Source: an uncultured Bryobacteraceae bacterium
Lineage (GTDB): Bacteria > Acidobacteriota > Terriglobia > Bryobacterales > Bryobacteraceae
Direction: 5' to 3'
DNA: 64,000 nucleotides
NCBI GenBank assembly: GCA_937924525.1
Contig: CALDSU010000008.1
Location: 1-64,000 of the forward strand
The stretch's first letter is position 1, and every line of letters starts with the position of its first letter. The notes under the pieces are model-generated. The model was not told the DNA's origin. It saw nothing but the letters and a program-made list of their open reading frames with translations, and made no database searches. Made by a program: the position numbers and the translations under genes. Shown here piece after piece: positions 27,045 through 37,118 of this stretch.

Positions 27045-29012
27045 ATGCGGTTCGTCTCCCCGGCCACAATTCTGGGCGTGCTCCTGGCGGCCGTTTCCGC
27101 GGCGACGGCGGATGTGGAATTTGTCGACCGGGTGTATCCGGTCCTCGAGAAAGCCAACTGCCGCGGTTGTCATACGGCGCAAGGGGTCGCTTCGGCGACG
27201 CGGCTCCAGTTCCCGGAGCCGGAAGCAGGCCGGGAGGAGATTGAGGCGTTCGGCCGGGGACTGGCAAGGCTGGTGGATCGCCAGCGTCCGGAAGAATCTT
27301 TGCTGCTGAGCAAACCCACCAACCGCGTCCAGCATACGGGGGGCCGGCTGATTGCGCCCGCCAGTCCCCAGGAGGCGGCGCTGCGGGACTGGGTGCGGCG
27401 CTTGATCGCGCGTCCGCCGACGGCGGCGCCGGAACAGCCCAAGAGCGCGCGCGCGGCGGCGGCGCCCATCCGGCGGCTGACGCACAGCCAGTACAACCGC
27501 ACGGTGCGCGACCTGCTGGGCGACCAGACGCGGCCGGCGGACCAGTTCCCGCCGGAGGACTTTGTCTACGGATTTAAGAATCAGGCGGAGGCGCAGAGCA
27601 TCCCCGCGCTGCTGGCCGACCGCTACAGCGCGGCCGCGGAAAAGCTCGCGCGCAACGCGCGGCGGGATCCTTCCCGCCTGCTGCCCTGCCGTCCGCGCCC
27701 GCGGGCGGACGCGACCTGCCGGGAGCAGTTCCTCCGCGAATTCGGCCGCCGCGCGTTCCGCCGTCCACTCCGCGCCGACGAACTGGCGCGGTACCGCGCG
27801 CTGCACGCCGCCGCGCCCGACTTCGACGAGGGCGTCCGGCGCGTAGTGGAGGCGATGTTGCAATCGCCTGCGTTCCTATACCGCGTGGAGGCCGACGCGC
27901 GCCGGCCCGGCGGATACGAGGTTGCCTCCCGCCTGGCGTTCTTCCTGTGGGACACCATGCCGGACGACACGCTGCTGCGCGCGGCGGAGGCCGGCGAACT
28001 GGCCTCGGCCGCGGGCGTCGCGCGCCAGGTCCGCCGGATGCTCGACGATCCGCGCGCCCGGGAGGCGCTCGACGAGTTTGTCGCGCAGTGGCTACGCTTT
28101 GACCGCGTCCGGAATACGGTTCGGGAACGGCGGCTGTTCCCGCAGTTCAGCCCTGAATTGGCCTGGGCCATGACCGAGGAGACCCGCCGCCTGATCGCCG
28201 ACGCCGTATGGAACGAGCGCAACTTCCTGACGGTGTTTACGGCGGACTACAGCTTTCTGAACCACGACCTGGCGAACCTGTACGGCGTGCCGCCGCCGGC
28301 GGAAGATTTCGGAAGAACGCCGCTGACGGCGGACCGGGACCGCGCGGGGTTGCTGGGCCAGGCGCTGTTCCTGACCTTGACCAGCAAGCCGGCCGATACT
28401 TCGCCCACGGCCCGGGGACTGTTTGTGCGGGAGCAGTTCCTGTGCCAGCACGTGCCGGATCCTCCTCCGGGTACGAATGCGAATCTGCCCCCGCTGCGCG
28501 AGTCGAAACCGCAAACCAACCGCGAGCGGCTGGGCGTGCACCTGGCGAACGAATCCTGCGCCGGCTGCCACCGGCTCATCGATCCGATCGGTTTCGGCTT
28601 CGAGAAGTACGACGCCATTGGCGCGCGGCGCGAGAAGCTCAAGCTGGTATTCCCGGAAGACCGCTCGGGGAAGGAACCGGTGACGGTCGAGTTGGCGTTC
28701 GACACCCGCGGCGAGGTCGCCGGGCTGGAGAACTCCCGGTTTGCGTCGCCGCGCGAACTGGGCGAGGTGCTCGCGGCCAGCCGCCAATGTCAGGAGTGCA
28801 TTGTCAGGCAGCTTTTCCGCTATGCGTACGGCCGTCCGGAGACCGCCGCGGACCGCGAGACCATCGGGGCGGTGTGCGAGCGGTTTCGCGCCTCTGGCTT
28901 TCGGCTGAAGGAAGTCCTGGCGGCGCTGGCGCTGGCCCAGGCGGGAGTGGCGCCGGAGGCGATCCGGAATTCTACCGGGGCACAGTCAGGGGCCAGGTCG
29001 AGCCCGCGGTGA
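27045..29012 (+). CDS. exported DUF1587/1595/1592/1588/1585 cytochrome-like protein
   Basis: 655 residues with an N-terminal signal ([20 protein letters not shown]). A heme site C39-R-G-C42-H43 is near the N-terminus (PSCyt-like) and a second CAGCH lies near residue 510. Between them are the ordered DUF domains known from Planctomycetes and Solibacter: DUF1587 ([18 protein letters not shown]), DUF1595, DUF1592 ([20 protein letters not shown]), DUF1588 ([18 protein letters not shown]) and DUF1585 at the C-terminus. In other genomes such genes usually sit beside a DUF1552 partner, which is missing here. Function is unknown; a periplasmic redox role is inferred. The 3' end overlaps the convergent SDR gene by 41 nt. 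Confidence 0.88.
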   Translation: MRFVSPATILGVLLAAVSAATADVEFVDRVYPVLEKANCRGCHTAQGVASATRLQFPEPEAGREEIEAFGRGLARLVDRQRPEESLLLSKPTNRVQHTGGRLIAPASPQEAALRDWVRRLIARPPTAAPEQPKSARAAAAPIRRLTHSQYNRTVRDLLGDQTRPADQFPPEDFVYGFKNQAEAQSIPALLADRYSAAAEKLARNARRDPSRLLPCRPRPRADATCREQFLREFGRRAFRRPLRADELARYRALHAAAPDFDEGVRRVVEAMLQSPAFLYRVEADARRPGGYEVASRLAFFLWDTMPDDTLLRAAEAGELASAAGVARQVRRMLDDPRAREALDEFVAQWLRFDRVRNTVRERRLFPQFSPELAWAMTEETRRLIADAVWNERNFLTVFTADYSFLNHDLANLYGVPPPAEDFGRTPLTADRDRAGLLGQALFLTLTSKPADTSPTARGLFVREQFLCQHVPDPPPGTNANLPPLRESKPQTNRERLGVHLANESCAGCHRLIDPIGFGFEKYDAIGARREKLKLVFPEDRSGKEPVTVELAFDTRGEVAGLENSRFASPRELGEVLAASRQCQECIVRQLFRYAYGRPETAADRETIGAVCERFRASGFRLKEVLAALALAQAGVAPEAIRNSTGAQSGARSSPR

Positions 29013-29733
29013 AGCCGCCGTCGACGTAGATCACCTGGCCGGTGAGAAAATCGCTGGCGGCGCTGGCCAGAAAGATCGCCGTTCCAATCAGGTCCTCGGG
29101 AACGCCGACGCGTCCGGCCGGAGTGCGCGCCTCCACCCACGAGCGAATCTCGGCGTTCTCCCAAAGCGACTTGTTCAGGTCCGTCCGGATGAAGCCGGGC
29201 GCGAGCGCGTTCACTTGCACGTTGAACGCCGCCCACTCGACGGCCAGCGCGCGCGTGAGCGACGCGATCGCCCCTTTGCTGGCGCCGTAGACGCTGACGC
29301 CGGCGAGGCTCTCGTGCGTGTGCAGGCTGGCGATGTTGATGATCTTGCCCCGGCGCTGCGAGACCATCACTTTGCCGCACGCGCTCGCCATCAGGTAATT
29401 GCCCCGGACGTTGACGCGGAAAATGTCGTCCATCCGGTCTTCCGGAAAGGTTTCGGCGGCGTGACGGAAGTTGATGCCGGCGACATTGAACATCACGTCC
29501 AGCCGGCCGTGCTGCTGGGCGACGGCGTCGACGCAGGCGCGGATTTGCGCCCCGTCGCCGATGTCGCAAACCCGGTAGGGCAGTCCCGTCGCGCGCAGCG
29601 TGTCTTCGCGCCGCGCCGTGACGGTCACCCGCGCGCCCGCCTGGTGGAAGGCCTCCGCGATGGCGCGCCCGATGCCGCGCGACCCGCCGCTCACCAGCAC
29701 CACTTTGTCCTGGACCGAGAACCGCTCTTGCAT
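28972..29733 (-). CDS. short-chain dehydrogenase/reductase
   Basis: 253 residues, classical SDR. NAD(P) site [19 protein letters not shown] motif, catalytic Ser in [10 protein letters not shown] and YGASKG (Tyr/Lys). The C-terminal DGGFTAGS is also typical. The substrate is unknown; it resembles the gluconate-5-dehydrogenase/FabG-like group. ATG at 29733 is chosen because it begins the usual N-terminus; the frame stays open far upstream. It overlaps the convergent DUF1592 gene. Confidence 0.9.
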   Translation of the reverse strand: MQERFSVQDKVVLVSGGSRGIGRAIAEAFHQAGARVTVTARREDTLRATGLPYRVCDIGDGAQIRACVDAVAQQHGRLDVMFNVAGINFRHAAETFPEDRMDDIFRVNVRGNYLMASACGKVMVSQRRGKIINIASLHTHESLAGVSVYGASKGAIASLTRALAVEWAAFNVQVNALAPGFIRTDLNKSLWENAEIRSWVEARTPAGRVGVPEDLIGTAIFLASAASDFLTGQVIYVDGGFTAGSTWPLTVPR

Positions 29734-29941
29734 ATTCTCACGGTAAATCGGGCCGCGGGCAAAACAAAGCCGGTCCACGCGGCCTGGCCGCGAACGCTTC
29801 AGCGGGACGCTGAAGCTCCGAGAAAAAGCCCGCGACAGACAGCCTTTTCGCGTTAGCCATGGCGAGGAATCAGCCAATGGTGGTTCGAAGAAGGTGGGTG
29901 TCCGGGTTTTCTCTTGCCGGGTGAGAGCGGGGCGGGTGAGA

Positions 29942-29947
29942 TAGAAT
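29942..29947 (+). promoter_or_regulatory. -10 element (TAGAAT), leaderless start of the SMP-30 gene
   Basis: TAGAAT is separated from the ATG at 29954 by 6 nt (CTCGAC), the same spacing as at galU. The transcript would begin at the start codon. There is no ribosome binding site in the gap. Confidence 0.5.
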
Positions 29948-29953
29948 CTCGAC

Positions 29954-30985
29954 ATGCGAAGCAACTGGTGGATTGGCCTGATGGCGCTGGGCGCGGCGGT
30001 TCTGACCGGCTGCGCCCCGGCGGAGAAGAAGGAAGAACCGGCCGCGCCGCCGCCGCTCGGTTCGATCGAGCGCAAGGACCCCGCGCTGGACGCGCTGGTC
30101 CCGGCGGACGCACGCATTGAAAAGCTCGCCGAGGGCTTCACCTTCACCGAAGGCCCGGTGTGGGTTCGGGAAGGCGGCGGATATTTGCTGTTCAGCGATG
30201 TTCCGAATAACGTGATTCACAAGTGGATGCCGGATGGCACGGTGACCGAGTTCCTCAAGCCCAGCGGTTTCGACGGCACGGACGCGCCGGCGGGCGCGTT
30301 TGTGGGCTCCAACGGCCTCACGCTGGACCAGTCCGGACGCCTGGTGATCTGCCAGCACGGCAACGGCCAGGTGGTGCGGCGCGAGCCGGACGGCAAGCTC
30401 ACGGTGCTGGCCGCCAAGCACCAGGGCAAGCGCCTGAACAGCCCCAATGACGCGGTCTACAAATCCAACGGCGATCTGTACTTCACCGATCCGCCCTATG
30501 GATTCCCGAAGCAGGACGACGATCCGAAGAAGGAACTGAAGTTCAACGGGATCTACCGGCTGACGGCGGCGGGCAAACTGGAGCTGCTCAACCGAGACCA
30601 GACGCGGCCGAACGGCCTGGGCTTTTCGCCGGATGAAAAAGTGCTTTACGTGGCCAACTCAGACCCCGCCCGGAAGGTGTGGATGCGGTACGACGTGACG
30701 GCGGACGGCAAGCTGGCGAACGGCCGGGTGTTCTACGACGTCACCGCGGAGACGGCGGACGGGCTGCCGGACGGGTTGAAGCTGGATAAGCAGGGCAACG
30801 TGTACGCGACGGGACCGGGCGGCGTGTGGATCTTCACGCCGGAAGGAAAGCACCTGGGCACGATCGCGCCTCCGGAAGCACCGGCGAACGTGGCCTGGGG
30901 CGACGCGGACGGCAGGACGCTGTACATGACGGCGCGCACCGGGCTCTACCGCATCAAGCTGGCGGCGGAAGGGATCCGGCCGTAG
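29954..30985 (+). CDS. SMP-30/gluconolactonase-like lipoprotein
   Basis: 343 residues. The lipoprotein signal has lipobox LTGC after a hydrophobic run, so the protein is anchored in a membrane. The rest is a six-bladed propeller of the SMP-30/LRE type: GFTFTEGPVW at the first blade (metal-binding Glu), LNSPNDAVYKSNGDLYFTDP (Asn and Asp ligands) and RPNGLGFSPDEKVLYV. These enzymes open sugar lactones with a divalent metal. The exact lactone is not known. Confidence 0.9.
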   Translation: MRSNWWIGLMALGAAVLTGCAPAEKKEEPAAPPPLGSIERKDPALDALVPADARIEKLAEGFTFTEGPVWVREGGGYLLFSDVPNNVIHKWMPDGTVTEFLKPSGFDGTDAPAGAFVGSNGLTLDQSGRLVICQHGNGQVVRREPDGKLTVLAAKHQGKRLNSPNDAVYKSNGDLYFTDPPYGFPKQDDDPKKELKFNGIYRLTAAGKLELLNRDQTRPNGLGFSPDEKVLYVANSDPARKVWMRYDVTADGKLANGRVFYDVTAETADGLPDGLKLDKQGNVYATGPGGVWIFTPEGKHLGTIAPPEAPANVAWGDADGRTLYMTARTGLYRIKLAAEGIRP

Positions 30986-31003
30986 CGAGGGGTTTGCGTT
31001 CTT

Positions 31004-31867
31004 TCACGCGAGCGGGGAGAACGCGCCCGGCGGCGCCAGCGCCCGGAGGCGGTCCGCGCAGGCGCGGACTTCGCTTTCGGGCAGGTCGTGCATGATCAGC
31101 GCGCCCTGGAAGCCGCTGGCGGCCAGGCGGCGGAGATAACAGGACCAGTCCAGCGTGCCGGTCCCGGGTGCAACGCGCCGCGGGTGATCCGCGCCCGCCG
31201 CGGCGGGGGCGATGTCCTTGGCATGCGCTAGGACGATTTCGCCGCCCAGGCGGTCAAAGGCGTCTTCGATCACCGGCGTGGTCGCGTGGACGGTTTCCTG
31301 GGAGATGAGGTTGGCGCAGTCGATGAGGACCTTGAGCCGGGGGGAGGCGACCTCGCGCAAAAGCTGTTGCGCCTTTGCGGCGGTATCGACCACGTTGACG
31401 ACTTCCGGTTCGAAAGCCAGCACCACGCCGGAGCCCTCGGTGGCGTCCAGCAGGCGCCGGATCGTGTCCACCATTTCCGTCCAGGCTGCCGGATCGTGGT
31501 TGCCGGGGTGGAAGCGCCACATGTCAGCGGGATCGCGCGTCCCGGTGCAGAGCGAGAGGATGCGCGTACCCAGGGCGCCGCAGCGGGCGGCGAGCCGGCC
31601 CAACCGCCGGATGCATTCGGCGCGGTAGGCGCGGGACGGATGGATCACGTTGAACGCGCCGATGAGCGCGGCCAGTTCGAGGCCGCGCGTCCGAAAGACG
31701 TCCCCGATGCGGCGCGCGGTGCGCTCATCGAGGTCCGCGGGAAGCGTTTCCAGCCCGGCGTTGATCAGGTTCAACTGCATGGCCTGCATCCCGTCGGCGC
31801 AGGCGGCATCCGCGATCGCCTCGAGCGAATCGCGCGGGTAAGTGCGGGCCATCGTACCGAGCAGCAT
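31004..31867 (-). CDS. sugar phosphate isomerase/epimerase (xylose isomerase-like TIM barrel)
   Basis: 287 residues of the AP-endonuclease 2/xylose isomerase fold (PF01261). Metal ligands are likely Glu in VLAFEPEVVN, Asp and Asn in LIDCANLIS, His in VLAHAKDIA, and a late acidic residue. The family in Bryobacterales handles unusual sugars or polyols; the substrate is not known. Adjacent to the SMP-30 lactonase but convergent with it. It is divergent from the response-regulator fusion. Confidence 0.85.
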   Translation of the reverse strand: MLLGTMARTYPRDSLEAIADAACADGMQAMQLNLINAGLETLPADLDERTARRIGDVFRTRGLELAALIGAFNVIHPSRAYRAECIRRLGRLAARCGALGTRILSLCTGTRDPADMWRFHPGNHDPAAWTEMVDTIRRLLDATEGSGVVLAFEPEVVNVVDTAAKAQQLLREVASPRLKVLIDCANLISQETVHATTPVIEDAFDRLGGEIVLAHAKDIAPAAAGADHPRRVAPGTGTLDWSCYLRRLAASGFQGALIMHDLPESEVRACADRLRALAPPGAFSPLA

Positions 31868-31929
31868 CGGAACTCTATCGTAGCGATTCAGGCGCGCGCG
31901 GGAGGCGATGTTACGCTAGAAGTCCCGGT

Positions 31930-33588
31930 ATGAGCAAACCAGTGATCCTGACGGTCGACGACGATGCCGCGGTGCTCCGGGCCATTGCCCGCGACCTGCG
32001 GCAGAAGTACGCGAATGGGTATCGGATCGTCCAGGCGGAATCGGGCGCCGAGGCGCTGGAAGTGCTGGAGGAGTTGCAGGAGCGCGAGGAACCGGTCGCC
32101 CTGCTGCTGGCCGACCAGCGCATGCCCGGTCTGGATGGCGTGGGTTTTCTGCGGGAGGCCCGATCGCGGTGCGCCGGCGCCAAGCGCGTCATCCTGACCG
32201 CCTACGCGGACACCGACGCGGCGATCTCCGCGATCAATCAATCGCAGGTGGATTATTACCTGCTGAAACCTTGGGATCCTCCGGAGGAGCGGCTATTCCC
32301 CGTGCTCGATGACCTGCTGGAAGACTGGCGCGCGGGCTTCCGGCCCGGCTACGGTGGGATTCGGGTGATTGGGCATCGCTGGTCGCCCCGTTCGCAAGCG
32401 GTCAAGGATTTCCTGGCGCGGAATCACGTCCCCTACCGGTTCCAGGATGTGCAGAACGATCCGGAGGCCGCCGCGCAGGCGGAGGCGGCCGGGGTGAGGG
32501 AGGCGGCGCAGCTACCGGTGGTGATTCTGCCCGGCGGCGAGCGTCTGCTGGCGCCGGACCTGCAGCAATTGGCCGCCGCGGCGGGACTCCGGACAGGCGC
32601 CGAAGAGCCTTTTTACGCGCTGGCCATCGTGGGCGGCGGTCCGGCAGGATTGGCCGCCGCCGTGTACGGAGCGTCGGAGGGGCTGCGGACGGTGCTGATC
32701 GAACGGGAGGCGCCGGGAGGCCAGGCCGGAACCAGCAGCCGCATCGAGAATTACCTGGGATTTCCGGTGGGTCTGTCCGGCGGCGATCTGGCGCGGCGCG
32801 CGCTCGCGCAGGCACGGCGGTTCGGAGTGGAAATCCTGTCGCCGCGGGAAGTAATCGGCCTGGAGATCGAAGGCCCGTACAAGCAGCTGGAGTTGTCCGG
32901 CGGTTCGCGAATCTCCTGTCATGCGCTGATGCTGGCGATGGGCGTTGCCTGGCGCAAACTGAGCGCTCCGCGCGCCGATGACCTGGCCGGACGCGGCGTT
33001 TATTACGGGGCGGCGGTGAGCGAGGCCGTGCACTGCAAGGACGAAGACGTCTTCATCGTGGGCGCGGGGAATTCGGCCGGACAGGCGGCGCTGTACTTCG
33101 CCGACTACGCCTACCGGGTGGTGATGCTGGTGCGCGGCGATTCGCTGGGCGCCAGAATGTCGCAGTACCTGGTGGACCGGATCACGCAGACTCCCAATAT
33201 TGAAGTCCGGCTTCAGACCGAGGTGCACGCGTGTCACGGAGTGGAGCGCCTGGAGGCGATCACCCTGCTCGACCGGAAGACGCGGGAAACCGAAAAGGTG
33301 CGCGCGAATTATCTGTTTGCGTTCATCGGCGCCTCGCCGCACACCGAATGGCTGGCCGGGAAAGTGGCTCGCGACCGCCAAGGCTTCGTGCTGACAGGTC
33401 CGGACCTCACTTCCGAAGACCTGCGCGGCTGGCCCCTGCCTCGCGCGCCGTATCTGCTAGAGGCAAGCGTGCCTGGTATCTTCGCGGCGGGCGACGTACG
33501 CCACGATTCGGTGAAACGGGTCGCCTCCGCCGTGGGGGAAGGGTCTGTCGCGGTGCATTTCATCCACCGTCATCTGGCTTCGCTGTAG
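31930..33588 (+). CDS. response regulator/thioredoxin-like/FAD oxidoreductase fusion without redox cysteine pairs
   Basis: 552 residues in three parts. Residues 1-125 are a receiver domain (acidic Asp10-12, phospho-acceptor Asp62 in LLADQRMPGLDG, Lys in YLLKPWDP). Residues 140-215 resemble a thioredoxin/glutaredoxin fold but the redox site reads SPRS instead of CxxC. Residues 225-552 resemble thioredoxin reductase (VGGGPAGLAAAVYG, VGAGNSAGQAA, FAAGDVRHDSVKR), yet the CATC site is replaced by GAAV. FAD and NAD(P) motifs are intact. Such fusions are known and often called fused response regulator/thioredoxin reductase; the missing cysteines argue against dithiol reduction. A phospho-regulated flavoprotein is inferred. 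Confidence 0.86.
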   Translation: MSKPVILTVDDDAAVLRAIARDLRQKYANGYRIVQAESGAEALEVLEELQEREEPVALLLADQRMPGLDGVGFLREARSRCAGAKRVILTAYADTDAAISAINQSQVDYYLLKPWDPPEERLFPVLDDLLEDWRAGFRPGYGGIRVIGHRWSPRSQAVKDFLARNHVPYRFQDVQNDPEAAAQAEAAGVREAAQLPVVILPGGERLLAPDLQQLAAAAGLRTGAEEPFYALAIVGGGPAGLAAAVYGASEGLRTVLIEREAPGGQAGTSSRIENYLGFPVGLSGGDLARRALAQARRFGVEILSPREVIGLEIEGPYKQLELSGGSRISCHALMLAMGVAWRKLSAPRADDLAGRGVYYGAAVSEAVHCKDEDVFIVGAGNSAGQAALYFADYAYRVVMLVRGDSLGARMSQYLVDRITQTPNIEVRLQTEVHACHGVERLEAITLLDRKTRETEKVRANYLFAFIGASPHTEWLAGKVARDRQGFVLTGPDLTSEDLRGWPLPRAPYLLEASVPGIFAAGDVRHDSVKRVASAVGEGSVAVHFIHRHLASL

Positions 33589-33677
33589 CAGCCCGGCAAC
33601 CCTCGCCGCCTAGCGCGACGCGGCGCCCGGCCGGCGAGCGGGGCTGGGGAACGCGGCGAATCCTTGGCGCGGGGGCT

Positions 33678-36600
33678 TCAGTTGAGCACCCTCAACCGCA
33701 GCGGAGGCGCGGGAACGCCGCCGACGGAAACCACCAAATCCGCGTCGCCAAGCGGAGCGGCGGGCGGAATGCGGTAGTTGATCTGAATCGCGCCCACGAC
33801 GCCCGGCGGGATTCCCGCGAAGAGAATTTCCGCGGGAACAGCCCCGACGGTGACCTGCACCGGCAAGTGCGGACGGGGCATCAGCTCAGGCGTGCTGTTC
33901 ACCGGACCGTCGCCGGTGGGTACGCTGGGCGTGACGAAACCCACGCCCGTGGCATAAGCGATGAGGATCTCTCCGCGTCTGCCTTGCCACTGCGGCGCAG
34001 GCCTGCTGCCGTCGATCGTGAACACTCCCGGGGCTACCGCGGAGACCGTGACATGGGCGGAGGACTCGCTGCCGCCCACCGAAACCGTGACCGTCGCCGC
34101 GCCCGGCCGGACTTCGTAGGGCAACTGGGCGTTGATCTGCCGCGCCGAAACGTAAAGCAGCGGGCAGAGGATTCCGTTTACCCGCACCACCGTGCCACCG
34201 AGCGAGGACGGCAACGGGAGACGCGTGGCGAACGCCTCTGTCTGCGAGAGGTTCGTTCCCGCGATGGTGAACAGCATACCCGGCGCGAGGGCGTCGCGGA
34301 ACGACGCGGCATTGACCACCGTGCCGGAAGAAAACCGGGGCGGGGGCGGCGCGGACCCGCCGATGCGCAGCTGGATCGGGACCTCGACACGCGCCGACGC
34401 CGCTCCGGGCGCCTCGATCACCAGGGTTGCCTGGTATGTGCCAGCCGCCAGGCGTTCCGCGGTGAGGCTCAGCACACTGAGCAAGATCGAGCCATCGCCG
34501 GCCCCGGAAAGGGGAACCGCAGTCAGCCATCCGCTAATATTCCCCTGGTAGTCGACCCGGGCGCTCCAACCGACGCTCTGGCCGCTCAGGCTCAAGGTAA
34601 CGCGCTGGGAGAGCGACCCGGACGGCGACGCCAGATTCACCAGCGCGGGAGACACCGCCAAGGCGGGCACCTCACCCGCTGCACCAACGAAGCGCACCTG
34701 AGCAGTTACTCGCACTTGGTTGCCGTGATCGTCGGCGCCGGCGACCTCGAAGGGAATGGTGGCCGGTACGATCAGACCGCGCCAGCAGATGCCGGTCCGC
34801 AAACGTCCCAGCGGCTCGAGGCGCGTCGTCCCGAACCAATTGGCGATCTGCCCCGAAAGGTCGTGCGAGCCGGCTAGCCAGCGTGTCAGGTTCACGCCGA
34901 CCGCCGCCGTTTCGGCGAGCGTCAGGCTATGGCGCCACGCGCAATCAGCGGATTCAGGGTCGCGCGCCACCGTTTCGGGATCCGACACCAGCCTCAGGTC
35001 CGCCTGACGCCGCCGGCTGAGAAACTGCACCACGAAGGACTGGCTCCAGGCCTGGTTGCCGGCGTCGAGGCCGCCGATTTCAAAAAGGGAATCGCTCGGG
35101 GTTTGCAAATCCCGCGACCGCAGGTGGACCGCCAGCGAACCTAGCGCGGGCAGGCGATGGGAGCCAAACCATTCGACGATGCGCGCGGAGTAGTCCTGGC
35201 CGCCGATCCGCAGCGTGCTGACCCGTGCCTCCAGGCCGGCGCGTTCCTGCAACCGCAGTTCAAAGAACCAGCGGAATCCGTCGCGGTCGGGATCCTGCTC
35301 GTAGACCGGGTTCGGCGTGACCGAGGCCACCACGGCGGCTCGGCTGGCCCCGAGGTCGGCGCGGACGCTGACGGCTACGGGAAGCGCGCCGGCCGCCTGC
35401 ACGGTGACGTTCCCGGTGAAACTGCCCGCCGCGGGCAGGCGCGCGGTGTCGATCGAAACCTCGAGCGTCGCTGGCGCGGCGGCGGACACCATGCCGGCGG
35501 CGGCCGACAGGACAAGCCAGGCCTCGCTGGGCGTGGCGGTAAAGCTCACCGCCGCGGCCGAAGCGGTCTCGATCCGCAGGGTCTGCCGGGCCGGCGGCGC
35601 GATCACCCCGTCGGCGCCGCGAAAGGTGAGCGTGGCAGGCGTCACCGTCACTTTCACGCTGGGACCGTCTTCCAGAAAGGAGCGCAGCGCGGGATAGGCG
35701 GTGGCGAAGCGCCCATAGCCCGCGCGGAAACTCGAGACTTCGCACTCGGTTTGCCCCGGCGGGGCCTCCGGGCCGTAACTGAGATTTCCCACCACGTGGC
35801 CGGTCCCGTCGTAAAGGGGCGACCCGGAGGAACCACCCGCAATGCGTCCTTCGTTCATCAGCACCTGCCAATAGCGGTTGGCGGGCGCCAGCACGCCGTC
35901 CACCAGCGCGTTCCGGTCGGCGTCGCGCGTGCCGAAGGCAATCCGCTTGAATGAACCGCCTGGATGATGAATACCCACCAGAGCAGAGCCGAAGTTCGGT
36001 TCGGTGACCTGCCAGCCCGCGAACCAGACGGAGCGATCCGGTAATCCGTTCAACTCCACCAAGCTGAAATCGCCCTCGCCCTGTCCGCCGCCGACGAGGA
36101 ACCGGGCGCCGTCCACGCGGGTGGCGACGCCGCGGGTCACCGCCGGCCCATTGCACTGCGCCGTCTCGTAGAACCAATAGGTCTGGACGCTGCGAGCCTC
36201 CCGATCGTCGCCCAGGCAATGGTTGGCGGTGAGGAAGTAAGGCCGCAAACTGCTGGAACGCGTGTTCAGCAGCGCCCCGGAGCAGACGTAGAAGCGGTTG
36301 TCGTCAGAGGACTGAAAGGCGATGTGCGCCACGCCCGAACCGGGTTGCGCCCATGCGGGGTAGCAGCGGTAATCCAGGTGGCAACTGCCGAGGAAGCGTT
36401 CGCCGGCGGGGGCCAGACCGAGCGGCAAGGTGTCGGGCTCCGGCTGAAAACGGTGCAGGGGAACAAGGGCGGCATGGTCGACGCTCGCCGCGGGTTCCTC
36501 CCAGAAGTGGGCAACCGCGTCCACCAGGAAGGGGACCGCGCGCGCGGCAGTAATCTCCGGTTCGTACTCGATCACGATGCGGCTGCCGGAGACCGTACCG

Positions 36601-37052
36601 CTCCAGAACTCGCCGTCCTCGTAGAGTCCGGAGCCGGCGTAAGGGCCTTCCACTTCGCCGTCCACGCCGTACACCCAGACCCGCCCGCGGCCCGCCGAGA
36701 AGCGCACGAAGTGGATTCGCATCGCCTTGGCTGCGGGAGACTCGACCGCGGCGCGCCAGATCGCGCGGCCGGTGGAAAGATCGGTCCACTCGCCGCGGGG
36801 GGACTCGACCGGCCGGGTGACCCCGATGGGCAGCTGGCCGCGGCGGTTCGCCACCCGCTCCGCAGCCACGTCCAACCGCGTCAGGGTCATGGGCTCGACC
36901 GGGTTGAGCGCCGCGGCGGCGCTCGGCAACGCCTCGCGCGCGAAGCGGACTTTCGGTTTCCCGCTGGGAAGCGACCACGTTCCGTCCACCGGCGGCTGCG
37001 CCCACAGCGCGGCGGCGCTTAGGAAAAAGGCCCAGCGGGCAAGTCTCATCAT
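33678..37052 (-). CDS. secreted trypsin-like protease with BACON-like and TIGR03437 domains
   Basis: 1124 residues with a signal peptide ending near AALWAQ. A chymotrypsin-fold protease lies at about 215-460, with a likely triad His278 (LTANHC), Asp328 (GEGDFSL) and Ser409 (GGSSGSPLYD), most like lysyl endopeptidase-type enzymes. After it come a BACON-like beta domain (about 470-560), further beta-sandwich repeats and, at the C-terminus (about 895-1124), the TIGR03437 Solibacter domain (VNAASF, IAGTNLS, YVSARQINAQLPYEV, GVVGAIQINYRIP). The protein is probably secreted. Two ATGs occur in a row; the second (37049) is better spaced from GGGAG. Confidence 0.9.
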   Translation of the reverse strand: MMRLARWAFFLSAAALWAQPPVDGTWSLPSGKPKVRFAREALPSAAAALNPVEPMTLTRLDVAAERVANRRGQLPIGVTRPVESPRGEWTDLSTGRAIWRAAVESPAAKAMRIHFVRFSAGRGRVWVYGVDGEVEGPYAGSGLYEDGEFWSGTVSGSRIVIEYEPEITAARAVPFLVDAVAHFWEEPAASVDHAALVPLHRFQPEPDTLPLGLAPAGERFLGSCHLDYRCYPAWAQPGSGVAHIAFQSSDDNRFYVCSGALLNTRSSSLRPYFLTANHCLGDDREARSVQTYWFYETAQCNGPAVTRGVATRVDGARFLVGGGQGEGDFSLVELNGLPDRSVWFAGWQVTEPNFGSALVGIHHPGGSFKRIAFGTRDADRNALVDGVLAPANRYWQVLMNEGRIAGGSSGSPLYDGTGHVVGNLSYGPEAPPGQTECEVSSFRAGYGRFATAYPALRSFLEDGPSVKVTVTPATLTFRGADGVIAPPARQTLRIETASAAAVSFTATPSEAWLVLSAAAGMVSAAAPATLEVSIDTARLPAAGSFTGNVTVQAAGALPVAVSVRADLGASRAAVVASVTPNPVYEQDPDRDGFRWFFELRLQERAGLEARVSTLRIGGQDYSARIVEWFGSHRLPALGSLAVHLRSRDLQTPSDSLFEIGGLDAGNQAWSQSFVVQFLSRRRQADLRLVSDPETVARDPESADCAWRHSLTLAETAAVGVNLTRWLAGSHDLSGQIANWFGTTRLEPLGRLRTGICWRGLIVPATIPFEVAGADDHGNQVRVTAQVRFVGAAGEVPALAVSPALVNLASPSGSLSQRVTLSLSGQSVGWSARVDYQGNISGWLTAVPLSGAGDGSILLSVLSLTAERLAAGTYQATLVIEAPGAASARVEVPIQLRIGGSAPPPPRFSSGTVVNAASFRDALAPGMLFTIAGTNLSQTEAFATRLPLPSSLGGTVVRVNGILCPLLYVSARQINAQLPYEVRPGAATVTVSVGGSESSAHVTVSAVAPGVFTIDGSRPAPQWQGRRGEILIAYATGVGFVTPSVPTGDGPVNSTPELMPRPHLPVQVTVGAVPAEILFAGIPPGVVGAIQINYRIPPAAPLGDADLVVSVGGVPAPPLRLRVLN

Positions 37053-37118
37053 GGGCTCCCTTTTCCGTTTATCTCACGATCGCGCGGAAAAGTTGCGCGC
37101 ACACGGTGTAGGACGCGT

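Noticed and set aside
25298-27244. 648-codon plus-strand frame opposite the U32 gene
   Set aside because: Composition is typical of an antisense shadow (His, Gln, Arg, Gly) and the U32 frame has clear family motifs.
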